From the NCBI RefSeq assembly GCF_002162035.1, contig NZ_CP021138.1, forward strand, positions 992,001 to 1,056,000: a DNA stretch of 64,000 bases, in the 5' to 3' direction. Below the pieces are notes generated by a model that saw nothing but the letters and a program-made list of their open reading frames with translations, had not been told where the DNA came from and made no database searches. The DNA is from Sulfuriferula sp. AH1 (lineage in GTDB: Bacteria; Pseudomonadota; Gammaproteobacteria; Burkholderiales; Sulfuriferulaceae). Position numbers and translations under genes: made by a program. Below, in pieces: positions 47,617 to 56,569 of the stretch. The first letter of the stretch is position 1; every line of letters begins with the position of its first letter.

Positions 47617-48327
47617 TTACCACCACTTTTCGTAAATGATACGGCTGGCAGGCACGCCGATACTGGTAAGTACCGCACCGGCATCCTCTACCATGCCTTG
47701 CGGACCGCATAAGTAATACAAGGTATCGTCACTCATTCCGGCCTCGCGCAGCAGTTGCGCATCTATGCGCCCGCTGCGCCCCTGCCATTTGGCATCAGGT
47801 TGCGTGAGGGTGATGAGATGATGGCAATTGGGCTGTTGGCTCAGTGCTTCGATATCGGCCTGGAACAGATATTCATCGGCGTCAGGAATGCTGTAAACCA
47901 GCGTGACATCGGTTTGCGGTACTGCTGCAGCAATGTAGCGGAAAATACTGATGAGCGGGGTGACGCCCACCCCGGCGCCAACCAGTACCACGCGATGGCT
48001 CATCTCCGGTTGATAGACAAAGACGCCCTGACCATCGGAAATCCGCACGGTATCGCCGATTTTGGCATCTTCATGCAGCCAGCGCGTTACCGGATGGCGT
48101 GTACTGGATTTGACCGCCAGTTCTATGCCGCTGCCGGACTGATGCGGTGAGGAGGTCATGGAATACCCGCCCACTTCGGTTTTGCCATTCACATTGGCGT
48201 ATAGGTCTATCCATTGTCCGGCCAGATAACGAAAAGGTTGCTGACCGTAATCCAGCTGGAAAATTTTGACGCTGGGCGAGGCTTGTTGTATTGATGTAAT
48301 CGTGGCAGTGTGCATGCGGTTATTCAA
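47617..48327 (-). CDS. FAD/NAD(P)-binding oxidoreductase (ferredoxin-reductase fold)
   Basis: Reductase of 236 residues with an FAD-binding beta-barrel (FRYLAGQWIDLYA, YSMTSSP) and a NAD(P)-binding domain (LVGAGVGVTPLISIFRY, LCGPQGMVEDAG). It has no ferredoxin or globin domain, so it needs an external acceptor. The start is uncertain: TTG at 48327 overlaps the msrB stop (TTGA), while ATG at 48315 gives 232 residues. Context (msrB upstream) suggests a redox-repair or stress role, by inference only. Confidence 0.85.
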   Translation of the reverse strand: MNNRMHTATITSIQQASPSVKIFQLDYGQQPFRYLAGQWIDLYANVNGKTEVGGYSMTSSPHQSGSGIELAVKSSTRHPVTRWLHEDAKIGDTVRISDGQGVFVYQPEMSHRVVLVGAGVGVTPLISIFRYIAAAVPQTDVTLVYSIPDADEYLFQADIEALSQQPNCHHLITLTQPDAKWQGRSGRIDAQLLREAGMSDDTLYYLCGPQGMVEDAGAVLTSIGVPASRIIYEKWW

Positions 48328-48722
48328 GGTTGGGGTTCAAATTCAAGTGAAGCAGAGTTAATGCAATAGCGTAACCCAGTTGGGGGTGGTCCGTCATTAA
48401 AAACATGCCCTAAATGGCTGTGGCAATGTCGGCAAAGGACTTCTGTGCGTGCCATCATCAGACTGTGATCGACACGTTCTTCTATCGCCTCCGGGTTGGC
48501 GGATTGCCAGAAGCTGGGCCAGCCGCTGCCTGAATCGTATTTATGAGCGGCGTCAAATAATGTTTCCCCACATACGGCGCAATGATAGGTGCCGGCTGCC
48601 TTATGGTCCCAGTATTTGCCGGTAAAGGCGCGCTCGGTGCCGTGTTCGCGGCAAATGTGATACTGCTCGGGGGACATGCGTGCTCGCAGTTCTTCGTCAT
48701 CGGGAATAGGTCGTGTCGGCAT
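48324..48722 (-). CDS. msrB: Peptide-methionine (R)-S-oxide reductase MsrB
   Basis: Repairs methionine-R-sulfoxide in proteins. It has 132 residues from the ATG at 48722, preceded by AGAGGAGA. Zinc cysteines are CAVC (48-51) and CRHC (97-100). The catalytic cysteine is Cys120 in RYCINSASL, and the substrate pocket includes GSGWPSFW. Divergent from the EncFtn-type ferritin-like gene. Confidence 0.95.
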   Translation of the reverse strand: MPTRPIPDDEELRARMSPEQYHICREHGTERAFTGKYWDHKAAGTYHCAVCGETLFDAAHKYDSGSGWPSFWQSANPEAIEERVDHSLMMARTEVLCRHCHSHLGHVFNDGPPPTGLRYCINSASLEFEPQP

Positions 48723-48808
48723 TTTCACTGTCTCCTCTCTGATTGACAAATGGGGGGCTGTAACTTAGTGTAACGAAGCATGTGCATTGCATTATAAGGG
48801 GAATTGGA

Positions 48809-49102
48809 ATGGCAAACGAAGGCTATCATGAAGCACTGGAAAAATTAAGCGATGCAACTCAGGATATGCACCGGGCGATTACTTCTTTAATGGAAGAGCT
48901 GGAAGCGGTTGACTGGTATAACCAGCGTGTCGATGCCTGTACCGATCCGGAGCTCAAGGAAATTCTCATGCATAATCGCGATGAAGAAAAAGAGCATGCC
49001 GCCATGGTGCTGGAATGGATCCGGCGTCGCGACCCGGTGCTGGATCACGAGTTGCGCGATAACCTGTTTAAAACCGGCAAGATCGCCGGGCAGCATGATT
49101 AA
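48809..49102 (+). CDS. EncFtn-type ferritin-like protein without encapsulin
   Basis: Small ferritin-like protein of 97 residues. The sequence MEELEAVDWYNQRVDA and HNRDEEKEHAAMVLEWIRR matches the encapsulated-ferritin (EncFtn) family, with the metal-site residues corresponding to Rhodospirillum EncFtn kept as Glu30, Glu60 and His63 plus Trp36/Tyr37. Two such chains form a ferroxidase centre. The protein ends about ten residues after the last helix with no recognisable encapsulin-loading peptide, and no encapsulin shell gene is in the window. An AAGGGGAA site precedes the ATG. Confidence 0.85.
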   Translation: MANEGYHEALEKLSDATQDMHRAITSLMEELEAVDWYNQRVDACTDPELKEILMHNRDEEKEHAAMVLEWIRRRDPVLDHELRDNLFKTGKIAGQHD

Positions 49103-49143
49103 TCGGCTGCTTGCTCGGCGCTGAATTGAATCACTCTGCTGCG

Positions 49144-49905
49144 CTATTGCGCGGCATGCCAGGCTCGTATTGCAGCCAGATTGACATAAGGCTCGCCATG
49201 CAAGCTGCCGCTGATTATTTGCGGCGCGGCACCGGTTTCGCCCATGTCACTGACGACAGCGGCTGCGCCGCTGAAATCATGATTCTGCGTGTAGTCATTG
49301 ATGGTGACGAGCGTCTTTAATCCGGCGCCCAGGCTGGAACGAATGCCGTTTTCCGAGTCTTCGAAAGCGAAGCAGGCTTCGGCGGGCAGTCCCATCTGCT
49401 GCATCGCCCATACGTAAATGTCGGGCGCCGGTTTCTTTGCAGGAATGATATCGCCTGCGGCGATGACTTCGAACCAGTCCGCTGCATCGTCAGCCATGCT
49501 GTATTTAAGCAATGCAGTGACGTTTTCCGGTGTGGTCGTGGTCGCGATTGCCAGACGCAAACCGGCATCGCGGGCTTCCTGTATCAGCCGTTTTACGCCA
49601 GGCCGCAACGGAATGCCGCCTTGTTGCAGCATATCGGTATAGTGGCGAGTTTTGGCGCGATGCAATTCCACAACCAGATCATTGAAGTCGGCGGGCGGCG
49701 TATAGTCGGGGCGGAATGACTCGACATAGTATTTCATGCGCTCCTTGCCACCGGTAACGGCGAGCAATTGCCCATAAAGGGCGACATCCCATTCCCAGTC
49801 CAGTCCGTATTCGCGGAAGGCAGCATTAAAAGCGACGCGATGGCCGTCGCGCTCGGTGTCGGCAAGCGTGCCGTCAACGTCAAATATGAGAGCTTGTAAT
49901 TGCAT
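49144..49905 (-). CDS. cbbY: CbbY-type HAD phosphatase
   Basis: HAD-superfamily phosphatase of 253 residues. The nucleophile motif is IFDVDGTLADTE, then TGGKERM, LAIATTTTPENV (motif II), PAKKPAPDIYVWAM (motif III) and CFAFEDSENGIRSS (motif IV). The GGKER and DVDGTLA pattern matches CbbY, which removes the Rubisco inhibitor xylulose-1,5-bisphosphate. That is consistent with Calvin-cycle autotrophy, although no other cbb gene is in the window. Confidence 0.85.
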   Translation of the reverse strand: MQLQALIFDVDGTLADTERDGHRVAFNAAFREYGLDWEWDVALYGQLLAVTGGKERMKYYVESFRPDYTPPADFNDLVVELHRAKTRHYTDMLQQGGIPLRPGVKRLIQEARDAGLRLAIATTTTPENVTALLKYSMADDAADWFEVIAAGDIIPAKKPAPDIYVWAMQQMGLPAEACFAFEDSENGIRSSLGAGLKTLVTINDYTQNHDFSGAAAVVSDMGETGAAPQIISGSLHGEPYVNLAAIRAWHAAQ

Positions 49906-49994
49906 TTATGTTCATCCTTGTTGCTCTTGGAGCAGATTTCTGATATTAAAGTAGTTTGCCTTTTTTAGTTCAATCGGAAGCGACATAAAATACT

Positions 49995-50414
49995 ATGGCC
50001 ACAGAATTTACTAAATTTACTCCCTATACTCCCAAAGCTGATGAAGAGTATATGAATGCAGCACAACTTCTTCATTTTCGCAAAATACTTGAGGCTTGGA
50101 AAGCGGAGTTGTCGCAAGACATCGATGGTACCATTCATGCCATGCAAGAAGACGCAACCTTGTTCGCCGATCCGAACGACCGTGCCAGTCAGGAATCCGA
50201 CATGGCTCTGGAATTACGCAACCGCGACCGTGAGCGTAAATTGATCAAGAAGATCGATGAGACGCTTGCCAAGATCGATCACGATGAATACGGGTATTGT
50301 GAAGCCTGTGGCGTTGAAATCGGCTTGAAACGGCTGGAAGCGCGCCCGACAGCAACCCTGTGCATAGATTGCAAAACTCTGGATGAGTTCCGCGAGCGTC
50401 AGGTCGCCCGCTAA
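49995..50414 (+). CDS. dksA: RNA polymerase-binding transcription factor DksA
   Basis: Secondary-channel regulator that works with ppGpp. It has 139 residues. The coiled-coil tip reads ADPNDRASQE, with Asp59, Asp62 and Ala64 equivalent to the functional DxxDxA tip of E. coli DksA. The zinc finger has Cys102, Cys105, Cys123 and Cys126, so it is the zinc-dependent paralogue. Confidence 0.96.
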   Translation: MATEFTKFTPYTPKADEEYMNAAQLLHFRKILEAWKAELSQDIDGTIHAMQEDATLFADPNDRASQESDMALELRNRDRERKLIKKIDETLAKIDHDEYGYCEACGVEIGLKRLEARPTATLCIDCKTLDEFRERQVAR

Positions 50415-50433
50415 ATCGATTTTGTGAGGCAAT

Positions 50434-50865
50434 ATGAGCGAATTTGAAACCAGGCTGGACGGTTTGTTATATAGCTTGTTGTCGTGGGATCAACTGACAG
50501 CATTCTGGCCACGTGTGGACGTCAATGCCGGCTGGTATCTTTATGCGGTGGGGCAGAACGTGCCGGATGCGCCGGCCAGCGGTCAGCAAGTAAGTGATTT
50601 TATCCAGCAAATCGATGCGCTGTTGCGGAAAGAGCACGAAGAAAAATATTGCGGTATCGTCTATGCCGATGATCTGCAAAGTCCGCAATTTATCGTGATT
50701 TACGATCCGCATCATCTTGGTGTCTCATGCGGATCCAGCAAGGACAGAGTATTGCCCGGCTGGGTGATGAGTCAGGTAGCGCCAACCGATTTGCAACCCA
50801 GGATCGTACCGAATAATCGCAAGCGCTGGTGGGAAAATTTCCTCGGTGAAAAAGTGGCAGAATAG
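50434..50865 (+). CDS. Conserved hypothetical protein after dksA
   Basis: A 143-residue soluble protein that I do not recognise. It starts 19 bases after dksA with a GAGG site and is probably co-transcribed. The sequence is rich in aromatic residues (FWPRVDVNAGWYLYAVGQ, CGIVYADDLQSPQFIVIYDP) with two cysteines, and ends in a basic/tryptophan cluster (NNRKRWWENFLGEK). There is no signal peptide or membrane segment. A strong terminator follows. Confidence 0.8.
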   Translation: MSEFETRLDGLLYSLLSWDQLTAFWPRVDVNAGWYLYAVGQNVPDAPASGQQVSDFIQQIDALLRKEHEEKYCGIVYADDLQSPQFIVIYDPHHLGVSCGSSKDRVLPGWVMSQVAPTDLQPRIVPNNRKRWWENFLGEKVAE

Positions 50866-50915
50866 TTACTTGTCCTCAGCTGGGTTCGAACCGGTTTAGT
50901 CACTGGACAGAATGC

Positions 50916-50957
50916 AGGCAACAAAAAAGCAGCCAACTGGCTGCTTTTTTGTTGCCT
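50916..50957. terminator. Strong bidirectional terminator
   Basis: A perfect 20-base inverted repeat pairs 50916-50935 with 50938-50957, with A6/T6 tracts inside the stem, so it works as a rho-independent terminator in both directions. It separates the plus-strand dksA operon from the minus-strand pnp gene. Confidence 0.92.
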
Positions 50958-50969
50958 GCTATGGCTGCA

Positions 50970-53090
50970 TTACTGTTCAGCAGCCGGTGCTTCTTCTTCC
51001 TTCTTCGGTGCTTCGATCAGCGCTTTCATGGAAAGACGCAAACGGCCTTTCTCGTCGGCTTCCAGTACTTTGACCGTAACCGGTTGGCCTTCCTTGAGGT
51101 AGTCGCTTACCGCATTGACGCGTTCATGGGCGATTTGCGAGATATGCAGCAAACCATCCTTGCCTGGCAATACGGTGACGATCGCGCCAAAATCCAGTAG
51201 TTTGATAACCGTACCTTCGTAGGCTTTACCGACTTCGACTTCGGCAGTGATTTCGGAGATGCGTTTTTTCGCGATCTCCCCGGCTTCTTCGCTGGTACAA
51301 GCGATTTTGACGGTGCCGTCTTCGCCGATATCAATCTGGGTGCCGGTTTCTTCGGTGAGCGCGCGGATAACTGCACCGCCTTTGCCGATAACGTCACGGA
51401 TTTTCTCCGGATTGATCTTCATGGTGATGATGCGCGGCGCATAAGCAGACATTTCCACACGCGGCGAATCAACAACGCTCCTCATCAGGCCAAGAATATG
51501 CATGCGGCCTTCCTTGGCCTGATCCAGTGCGGCCTTCATGATTTCCTTGGTGATGCCGGTGATCTTGATGTCCATTTGCAATGCGGTGATACCGGCTTCG
51601 GTACCGGCTACCTTGAAGTCCATGTCGCCGAGGTGATCTTCGTCGCCGAGGATGTCGGTCAACACCGCAAAGCGGTTTTCTTCCTTGATCAGGCCCATGG
51701 CGATACCGGCAACGTGCGCTTTCATCGGCACGCCTGCATCCATCAGTGCCAGGCAGCCGCCGCAAACGGAAGCCATTGACGATGAGCCGTTGGATTCGGT
51801 GATTTCAGAAACCACGCGCATGGTGTAGCCGAAGTCTTCGCGGCTTGGCAGCATTGCTGCGAGTGCGCGCTTGGCCAGACGGCCGTGGCCGATCTCACGA
51901 CGCTTCGGTGTGCCGACGCGACCGGTTTCGCCGGTAGCATACGGAGGCATGTTGTAATGCAGCATGAAACGGTCGCTGTATTCGCCTTGCAGTGCATCGA
52001 TTTTCTGTTCATCGCGGCCGGTGCCGAGAGTGGCAATGACCAGCGCCTGGGTTTCGCCGCGGGTAAACAGGGCGGAGCCATGCGTGCGCGGCAATACGCC
52101 GGTGCGGATGGTGATCGGGCGCACGGTGCGGGTATCGCGACCGTCAATACGGGGTTCGCCATTCAGGATCTGACCACGAACGATTTTGGCTTCGAGGTTA
52201 TGGAAAATATCGCTGATTTCGTTGACAGCCAGTGTATCCATATCCGCAGTAACGAGCTGTTCCATCACGCGGCTGCGTACGGCTTCGATTTCCTGCGAGC
52301 GAGCGCCTTTTTGGCGGATGTTGTATGCCTGGATCAAGCCGGCTTCGGCAGCTGCGGTGACTTTGGCAATCAATTCCACATTGGCTGCAGGTGCTTCCCA
52401 ATTCCATGGTTCGGGATTGACTTCATCGGCCAGTTCGTTGATGGCGTTGATCGCCGCCTGCATTTGCTGGTGACCGTACACAACAGCGCCCAGCATGATA
52501 TCTTCCGGCAGTTCCTGCGCTTCGGATTCGACCATCAGTACCGCTTGTGCAGTACCGGCAACAACCAGATCCATTGCGGAATTGGGCAATTCGCTTGCCA
52601 GCGGGTTCAGCACATATTCGTTGTTGATGAAGCCTACGCGCGCAGCGCCGATGGGGCCGGCGAAAGGGATGCCGGATACTGCGAGCGCAGCGGAAGCACC
52701 GATCAGCGCAGGAATGTCGGAGTCAACTTCAGGGTTGCTCGATAACACGGTAGCGATGATCTGAACTTCGTTGTAAAAGGCTTCAGGGAATAATGGACGC
52801 AGCGGGCGGTCGATCAAGCGTGAAGTGAGCGTTTCTTTTTCCGAAGGTTTGCCTTCGCGTTTGAAGAAACCGCCAGGAATTTTACCTGCAGCATAGGTTT
52901 TTTCCTGATAATCGACGGTCAGCGGGAAGAAATCCTGGCCGGCTTTTACTTCTTTTTTGCCAACGACCGTTACTAAAACGACGGTGTCGTCCATGCTGAC
53001 TAATACTGCGCCACCAGCCTGGCGAGCGATTTCGCCGGTTTCCAGGGTGACGGTGTGGCGACCGAATTGGAACGATTTGGTAATCTTCAT
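50970..53090 (-). CDS. pnp: Polyribonucleotide nucleotidyltransferase (PNPase)
   Basis: Phosphorolytic 3'-5' exoribonuclease of the RNA degradosome, 706 residues. It has two RNase PH domains (the second with [20 protein letters not shown]), a KH domain ([20 protein letters not shown] near 570) and a C-terminal S1 domain ([21 protein letters not shown]). The C-terminal tail is short and acidic/alanine-rich. A strong hairpin precedes it. Confidence 0.97.
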   Translation of the reverse strand: MKITKSFQFGRHTVTLETGEIARQAGGAVLVSMDDTVVLVTVVGKKEVKAGQDFFPLTVDYQEKTYAAGKIPGGFFKREGKPSEKETLTSRLIDRPLRPLFPEAFYNEVQIIATVLSSNPEVDSDIPALIGASAALAVSGIPFAGPIGAARVGFINNEYVLNPLASELPNSAMDLVVAGTAQAVLMVESEAQELPEDIMLGAVVYGHQQMQAAINAINELADEVNPEPWNWEAPAANVELIAKVTAAAEAGLIQAYNIRQKGARSQEIEAVRSRVMEQLVTADMDTLAVNEISDIFHNLEAKIVRGQILNGEPRIDGRDTRTVRPITIRTGVLPRTHGSALFTRGETQALVIATLGTGRDEQKIDALQGEYSDRFMLHYNMPPYATGETGRVGTPKRREIGHGRLAKRALAAMLPSREDFGYTMRVVSEITESNGSSSMASVCGGCLALMDAGVPMKAHVAGIAMGLIKEENRFAVLTDILGDEDHLGDMDFKVAGTEAGITALQMDIKITGITKEIMKAALDQAKEGRMHILGLMRSVVDSPRVEMSAYAPRIITMKINPEKIRDVIGKGGAVIRALTEETGTQIDIGEDGTVKIACTSEEAGEIAKKRISEITAEVEVGKAYEGTVIKLLDFGAIVTVLPGKDGLLHISQIAHERVNAVSDYLKEGQPVTVKVLEADEKGRLRLSMKALIEAPKKEEEAPAAEQ

Positions 53091-53115
53091 TGTTATCCTT
53101 TAGAGTTCAAACAAA

Positions 53116-53145
53116 ACCGCCCCGCGTTCATAAGGGCGGGGCGGT
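53116..53145. promoter_or_regulatory. GC-rich hairpin between rpsO and pnp
   Basis: ACCGCCCC at 53116-53123 pairs with GGGGCGGT at 53138-53145. On the minus strand it is followed by TTTTGTTT, so it may act as an rpsO terminator or attenuator. In E. coli the pnp leader has an RNase III-cleaved hairpin used for autocontrol; a similar role here is an inference from position. Confidence 0.65.
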
Positions 53146-53176
53146 ATGTATTTAGACGATGATTATCGCCTGATAA

Positions 53177-53446
53177 TTATTTACGCAGACCAAGCTTGGT
53201 GAGCAGATTACGGTAGCTGTCATTGTTGGTGCGCTTCAGGTAGTCAAGCAATTTACGGCGACGGCTAACCATTTTTAACAAGCCACGACGTGAATGGTGA
53301 TCTTTGGAATTGGCCTTGAAGTGCTCGGTCAAGTCATTGATGCGTGCGGTCAGCAGTGCGACCTGAACTTCGGAAGAGCCTGTATCGCCTGCAGCGTGTT
53401 GATATTCTGCAACGAGTTGCGCTTTTTGTTGGGCAGTAACAGCCAT
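53177..53446 (-). CDS. rpsO: 30S ribosomal protein S15
   Basis: Small ribosomal subunit protein of 89 residues, the exact bacterial length. It shows the S15 signature [23 protein letters not shown], then [20 protein letters not shown]. Upstream of pnp as in most Proteobacteria. Confidence 0.98.
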   Translation of the reverse strand: MAVTAQQKAQLVAEYQHAAGDTGSSEVQVALLTARINDLTEHFKANSKDHHSRRGLLKMVSRRRKLLDYLKRTNNDSYRNLLTKLGLRK

Positions 53447-53535
53447 GTTTTTCTCCTGATGAGATTAAAAATCGCGAAGCGCTTCGGCTGAAGGATGCGC
53501 TTCGTTCGCAAGAACTGCATTATAACCAGAAAATG

Positions 53536-54891
53536 TCATTTTTTCAAACGATTGGATGCGTGTAATTTCCTTACCTGTACATCCGCACTGTCGTGAGCGA
53601 AATGGATGCTGAGTTTTTCGTGCACGCTGATCTGAGTGGCGTCGCGGATGATGTCGCCTTGTTCATTGCGCACCATGCTGTAACCGCGCGCAAGTACGGC
53701 AGTCGGGCTGAGGTGTTTCAAGTGGCTGTTGATGCGATCCAGTGCTGTCAGCCGTTGCGCCAGCTGATGGTGCATGGCCAGTTGCAGCCGGCTTTGCTGC
53801 TGCTGCAATGCCTGTATATAAATGCCAGGATCGGGAAGCTGGTGTTTTAGTCGCTGCACGAGCTGCCGGTACCGCCAGATACGTTGCTGGCTGGCGCTTT
53901 GATAAGCGTGGCGCAAACGGCTGGCGAGGTGATTGGCCTGCGCTTGCTGGGCACCCAGTTTCTTTCCGGGATGAATAAGGCGCTGCCCGAGGTGAGACAG
54001 CTGTTGCTGTTGCTGGAACAGACTGTGGCGTAACTGGCGGATCAGGCGCGCCCGGAGCATATCCAGTGATTGCAATAACTGATTGCGATCAGGACTGGCG
54101 AGCACGGCCGCTGCCGTAGGTGTGGGCGCGCGCAGATCGGCAACGAAGTCGGTTATGGTGAAATCCGTTTCGTGTCCGACACCGCTGATGATGGGAATCG
54201 GACTGGCTGCGACTGCCCGAGCGACGGTTTCGTCATTGAATGACCATAAATCCTCTATGCTGCCGCCGCCGCGGCAGATGATGAGTATATCGCATTCGGC
54301 ACGCTGATAGGCCGCATTCAAGGCTGTAACGATTTGAGCCGCAGCTGTCGCGCCCTGTACCTGGCATGGATAAAGTATGACGGGCAGTCCAGGCATTTTG
54401 CGGTTGAGCGTGGTTAATACGTCGCGTAACGCCGCAGCCTGGGGCGACGTAATGATGCCGATACGCCGCGGCATCGCCGGAATGGCGCGTTTGCGGGTAT
54501 CGGCAAACAGGCCTTCCTGCTCCAGCTGGCGCTTGAGGCGTTCAAACGCTTCAAACAGCATGCCCAGCCCGGCCCGGCGCAAGGTGTCGACCTGTAACTG
54601 GAATTCGCCGCGCGGCTCATATAAACCGGGCGTGGCGCGTACCTCAACCTGCATGCCATTTTCAGGTTGCCAGTCTACATATTGATTGCGTCCGCGAAAC
54701 ATGACGCAGCGTACTTGCGCGGTAGTGTCTTTTAGCGAGAAGTACCAATGCCCGGACGCTGCGCGGGTCAGATTGGAAATTTCACCGGCAACCCAGGTAA
54801 GCGGGATTGTGCTTGCCAGTGTTTGCTGTATCAGGCGGTTAAAGGCGCTGACAGCCAGTATAGGAATTGTGGGTGTGAAATTCATCTGCAT
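53536..54891 (-). CDS. xseA: Exodeoxyribonuclease VII large subunit
   Basis: Catalytic subunit of ExoVII, 451 residues. An N-terminal OB-fold (SNLTRAASGHWYFSLKD) precedes the catalytic core with PRRIGIITSPQAAALRDVL, RGGGSIEDLWSFNDE, SGVGHETDFTITDFVADLRAPTPTAAA and the long glutamine-rich coiled coil (about 270-390). An in-frame ATG two codons later (54885) is equally possible as the start. The small subunit xseB is not adjacent. Confidence 0.96.
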   Translation of the reverse strand: MQMNFTPTIPILAVSAFNRLIQQTLASTIPLTWVAGEISNLTRAASGHWYFSLKDTTAQVRCVMFRGRNQYVDWQPENGMQVEVRATPGLYEPRGEFQLQVDTLRRAGLGMLFEAFERLKRQLEQEGLFADTRKRAIPAMPRRIGIITSPQAAALRDVLTTLNRKMPGLPVILYPCQVQGATAAAQIVTALNAAYQRAECDILIICRGGGSIEDLWSFNDETVARAVAASPIPIISGVGHETDFTITDFVADLRAPTPTAAAVLASPDRNQLLQSLDMLRARLIRQLRHSLFQQQQQLSHLGQRLIHPGKKLGAQQAQANHLASRLRHAYQSASQQRIWRYRQLVQRLKHQLPDPGIYIQALQQQQSRLQLAMHHQLAQRLTALDRINSHLKHLSPTAVLARGYSMVRNEQGDIIRDATQISVHEKLSIHFAHDSADVQVRKLHASNRLKK

Positions 54892-55411
54892 GAGGTGGGT
54901 ATTGTCAAGTCTTTTCCACAGTAATTTAAATTTAATCCGGATTTTTTAAAAAGTTCTTGACGGCGAGCATGTTTATTAACTTGTTGATTTAAATGTATAA
55001 ACTAATGTGATAAAAAATAAGCTGGCGCCAAAAAGTCTTATTGGCGTGAGACTTAACGCGTTGTTAAACATTTTATCCACAAAGTTATCAACAGAATATG
55101 TGGGTAACTGAGAAAAAGCCTTATAGGCAACGGACTTAGCGCTCGCCAGTGAAATTTCACCTTTTTTTATGGTGCCATGTCAAGGATTTTCCACAGATGG
55201 GAACACTAGGTAAGATTTTTTCTTACTGAAACTTGACATTAGGAAGTATTTTTAAGTGTATGTTTATATTTAATATGTTTTCGAAATAAAAAATAAGCTA
55301 CAAATAAAAAGCCTTATCAGCGCGGAACTTAACGGCTTGGTGAACACGTTACCCACAAAGTTATCCACAGATAATGTGGGTAACGTGTAAAACCCTTTGT
55401 CTGCTAATGGC
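54892..55411. other. Gene-free AT-rich region with DnaA-box clusters
   Basis: These 520 bases between xseA and purT (both minus strand) hold no credible gene. I count eight 9-mers identical to, or one step from, the DnaA box TTATNCACA: 54912-54920, 55073-55081, 55085-55093, 55099-55107 (reverse), 55187-55195, 55349-55357, 55361-55369 and 55375-55383 (reverse). AT-rich tracts lie at 54921-55020 and 55200-55310. The layout recalls a replication origin or a DnaA-titrating locus. Confidence 0.75.
55010..55139. repeat. DnaA-box repeat unit, copy 1
   Basis: First copy of a ~130-bp direct repeat. Aligning it by hand at a fixed offset of 276 bases to 55286-55415 gives about 94 identities in 130 positions with no gaps; identity is higher in the core (55051-55108, about 48 of 58). 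It contains TTATCCACA, TTATCAACA and the reverse box TGTGGGTAA. Confidence 0.8.
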
Positions 55412-55415
55412 TTAG
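55286..55415. repeat. DnaA-box repeat unit, copy 2
   Basis: Second copy of the repeat; its last bases reach into the purT stop codon. It carries TTACCCACA, a consensus TTATCCACA and the reverse TGTGGGTAA. In this copy the outer boxes form a perfect 14-base inverted repeat (55344-55357 with 55375-55388) that encloses the consensus box. Confidence 0.8.
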
Positions 55416-56569
55416 ACCTTGCTGGTAGTGACCAGACTGGCTGCCAGTTTGGCCCGTGTACGCGCTTCGTCGGCATTTTCTGCGCAGGCGAGCGCCACGC
55501 CCATGCGCCGGCGTACAAATGAAGCCGGCTTGCCGAACAGGCGAATACTGCTGCGTGGTACATTCAACGCAGCAGCAACGCCGTTGAATGCAATGGCATC
55601 CGCATCCATGCCGCCATAAATGACTGCCGATGCACCGGGTTCGCGCAAGCGGGTATCGACAGGCAGGCCGAGGATAGCGCGTGCATGCAACTCAAATTCG
55701 CTCTGGTATTGGCTGCACATGGTGACCATGCCGGTATCGTGCGGACGTGGCGAAACTTCGGAAAACCACACATTATCACCTTTGACGAATAGCTCAACCC
55801 CGAACAAACCGCGCCCGCCGAGATTTTCGGTTACGCGCAACGCGATATTCTGCGCTCGCGCCAATGCCGTGGCAGACATCGCCTGCGGTTGCCAGGATTC
55901 GACATAGTCGCCTTTGACTTGTATGTGGCCGACAGGCTCGCAGAAACTGGTTTCCACTTCACCCGAGGCGCCGATGGCGCGCACCGTGAGCAAGGTGATT
56001 TCATAATCGAAGTTGATGACGCCTTCGACTATGACCAGACCCTGATCGACACGCCCGCCGCTGGCTGCGTATTCCCAAGCCGTTGCAACGTCATCAGCGC
56101 TTTTCAGGAAGGACTGTCCTTTGCCGGAGGAGGACATCACCGGCTTGACGATGCAAGGGAAGCCGATATGTGAGTCGATAGCATCGCGCAGTGCACCCAA
56201 ACTGTCGGCAAAGCGATAGGGCGAGGTGGGAAGTCCCAGCGTTTCGGCAGCCAGCCGACGGATGCCTTCACGATTCATCGTGAGCTGGGTCGCACGTGCG
56301 GTCGGAATGACTTGGCTCAAGCCGGCCTGCTCTATAGCTTGTAATTCATCGGTTGCAATGGCTTCGATTTCGGGCACGATGAAATGCGGACGTTCCTGTT
56401 CCACCAATGCGCGCAACGCAGCGCGATCCGTCATGTCGATGACATGGGCGCGGTGGGCGAGCTGATGCCCGGGGGCATTGGCATAGCGATCGACGGCGAT
56501 GACTTCCACGCCCAGGCGCTGCAGTTCGATGATGACTTCTTTACCTAATTCACCGCTGCCTAGCAGCAT
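55412..56569 (-). CDS. purT: Formate-dependent GAR transformylase PurT (N-terminus apparently frameshifted)
   Basis: ATP-grasp enzyme that formylates GAR using formate and ATP in purine synthesis. The 385 residues from the ATG at 56569 align with E. coli PurT from [12 protein letters not shown] onward; [31 protein letters not shown] and [14 protein letters not shown] are intact. The expected extra N-terminal residues (MQIGTPLSP, then AATRV) are encoded at 56610-56570 but in two frames, because the stretch is 41 rather than 42 bases. Either one C was lost from a C-run (56585-56588) in the genome or the sequence has an error; translation may start at the internal ATG. Confidence 0.9.
   Translation of the reverse strand: MLLGSGELGKEVIIELQRLGVEVIAVDRYANAPGHQLAHRAHVIDMTDRAALRALVEQERPHFIVPEIEAIATDELQAIEQAGLSQVIPTARATQLTMNREGIRRLAAETLGLPTSPYRFADSLGALRDAIDSHIGFPCIVKPVMSSSGKGQSFLKSADDVATAWEYAASGGRVDQGLVIVEGVINFDYEITLLTVRAIGASGEVETSFCEPVGHIQVKGDYVESWQPQAMSATALARAQNIALRVTENLGGRGLFGVELFVKGDNVWFSEVSPRPHDTGMVTMCSQYQSEFELHARAILGLPVDTRLREPGASAVIYGGMDADAIAFNGVAAALNVPRSSIRLFGKPASFVRRRMGVALACAENADEARTRAKLAASLVTTSKV

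Noticed and set aside
50880-50905. tRNA T-arm-like GGTTCGAACC
   Set aside because: No anticodon arm, D arm or acceptor pairing can be found around it.
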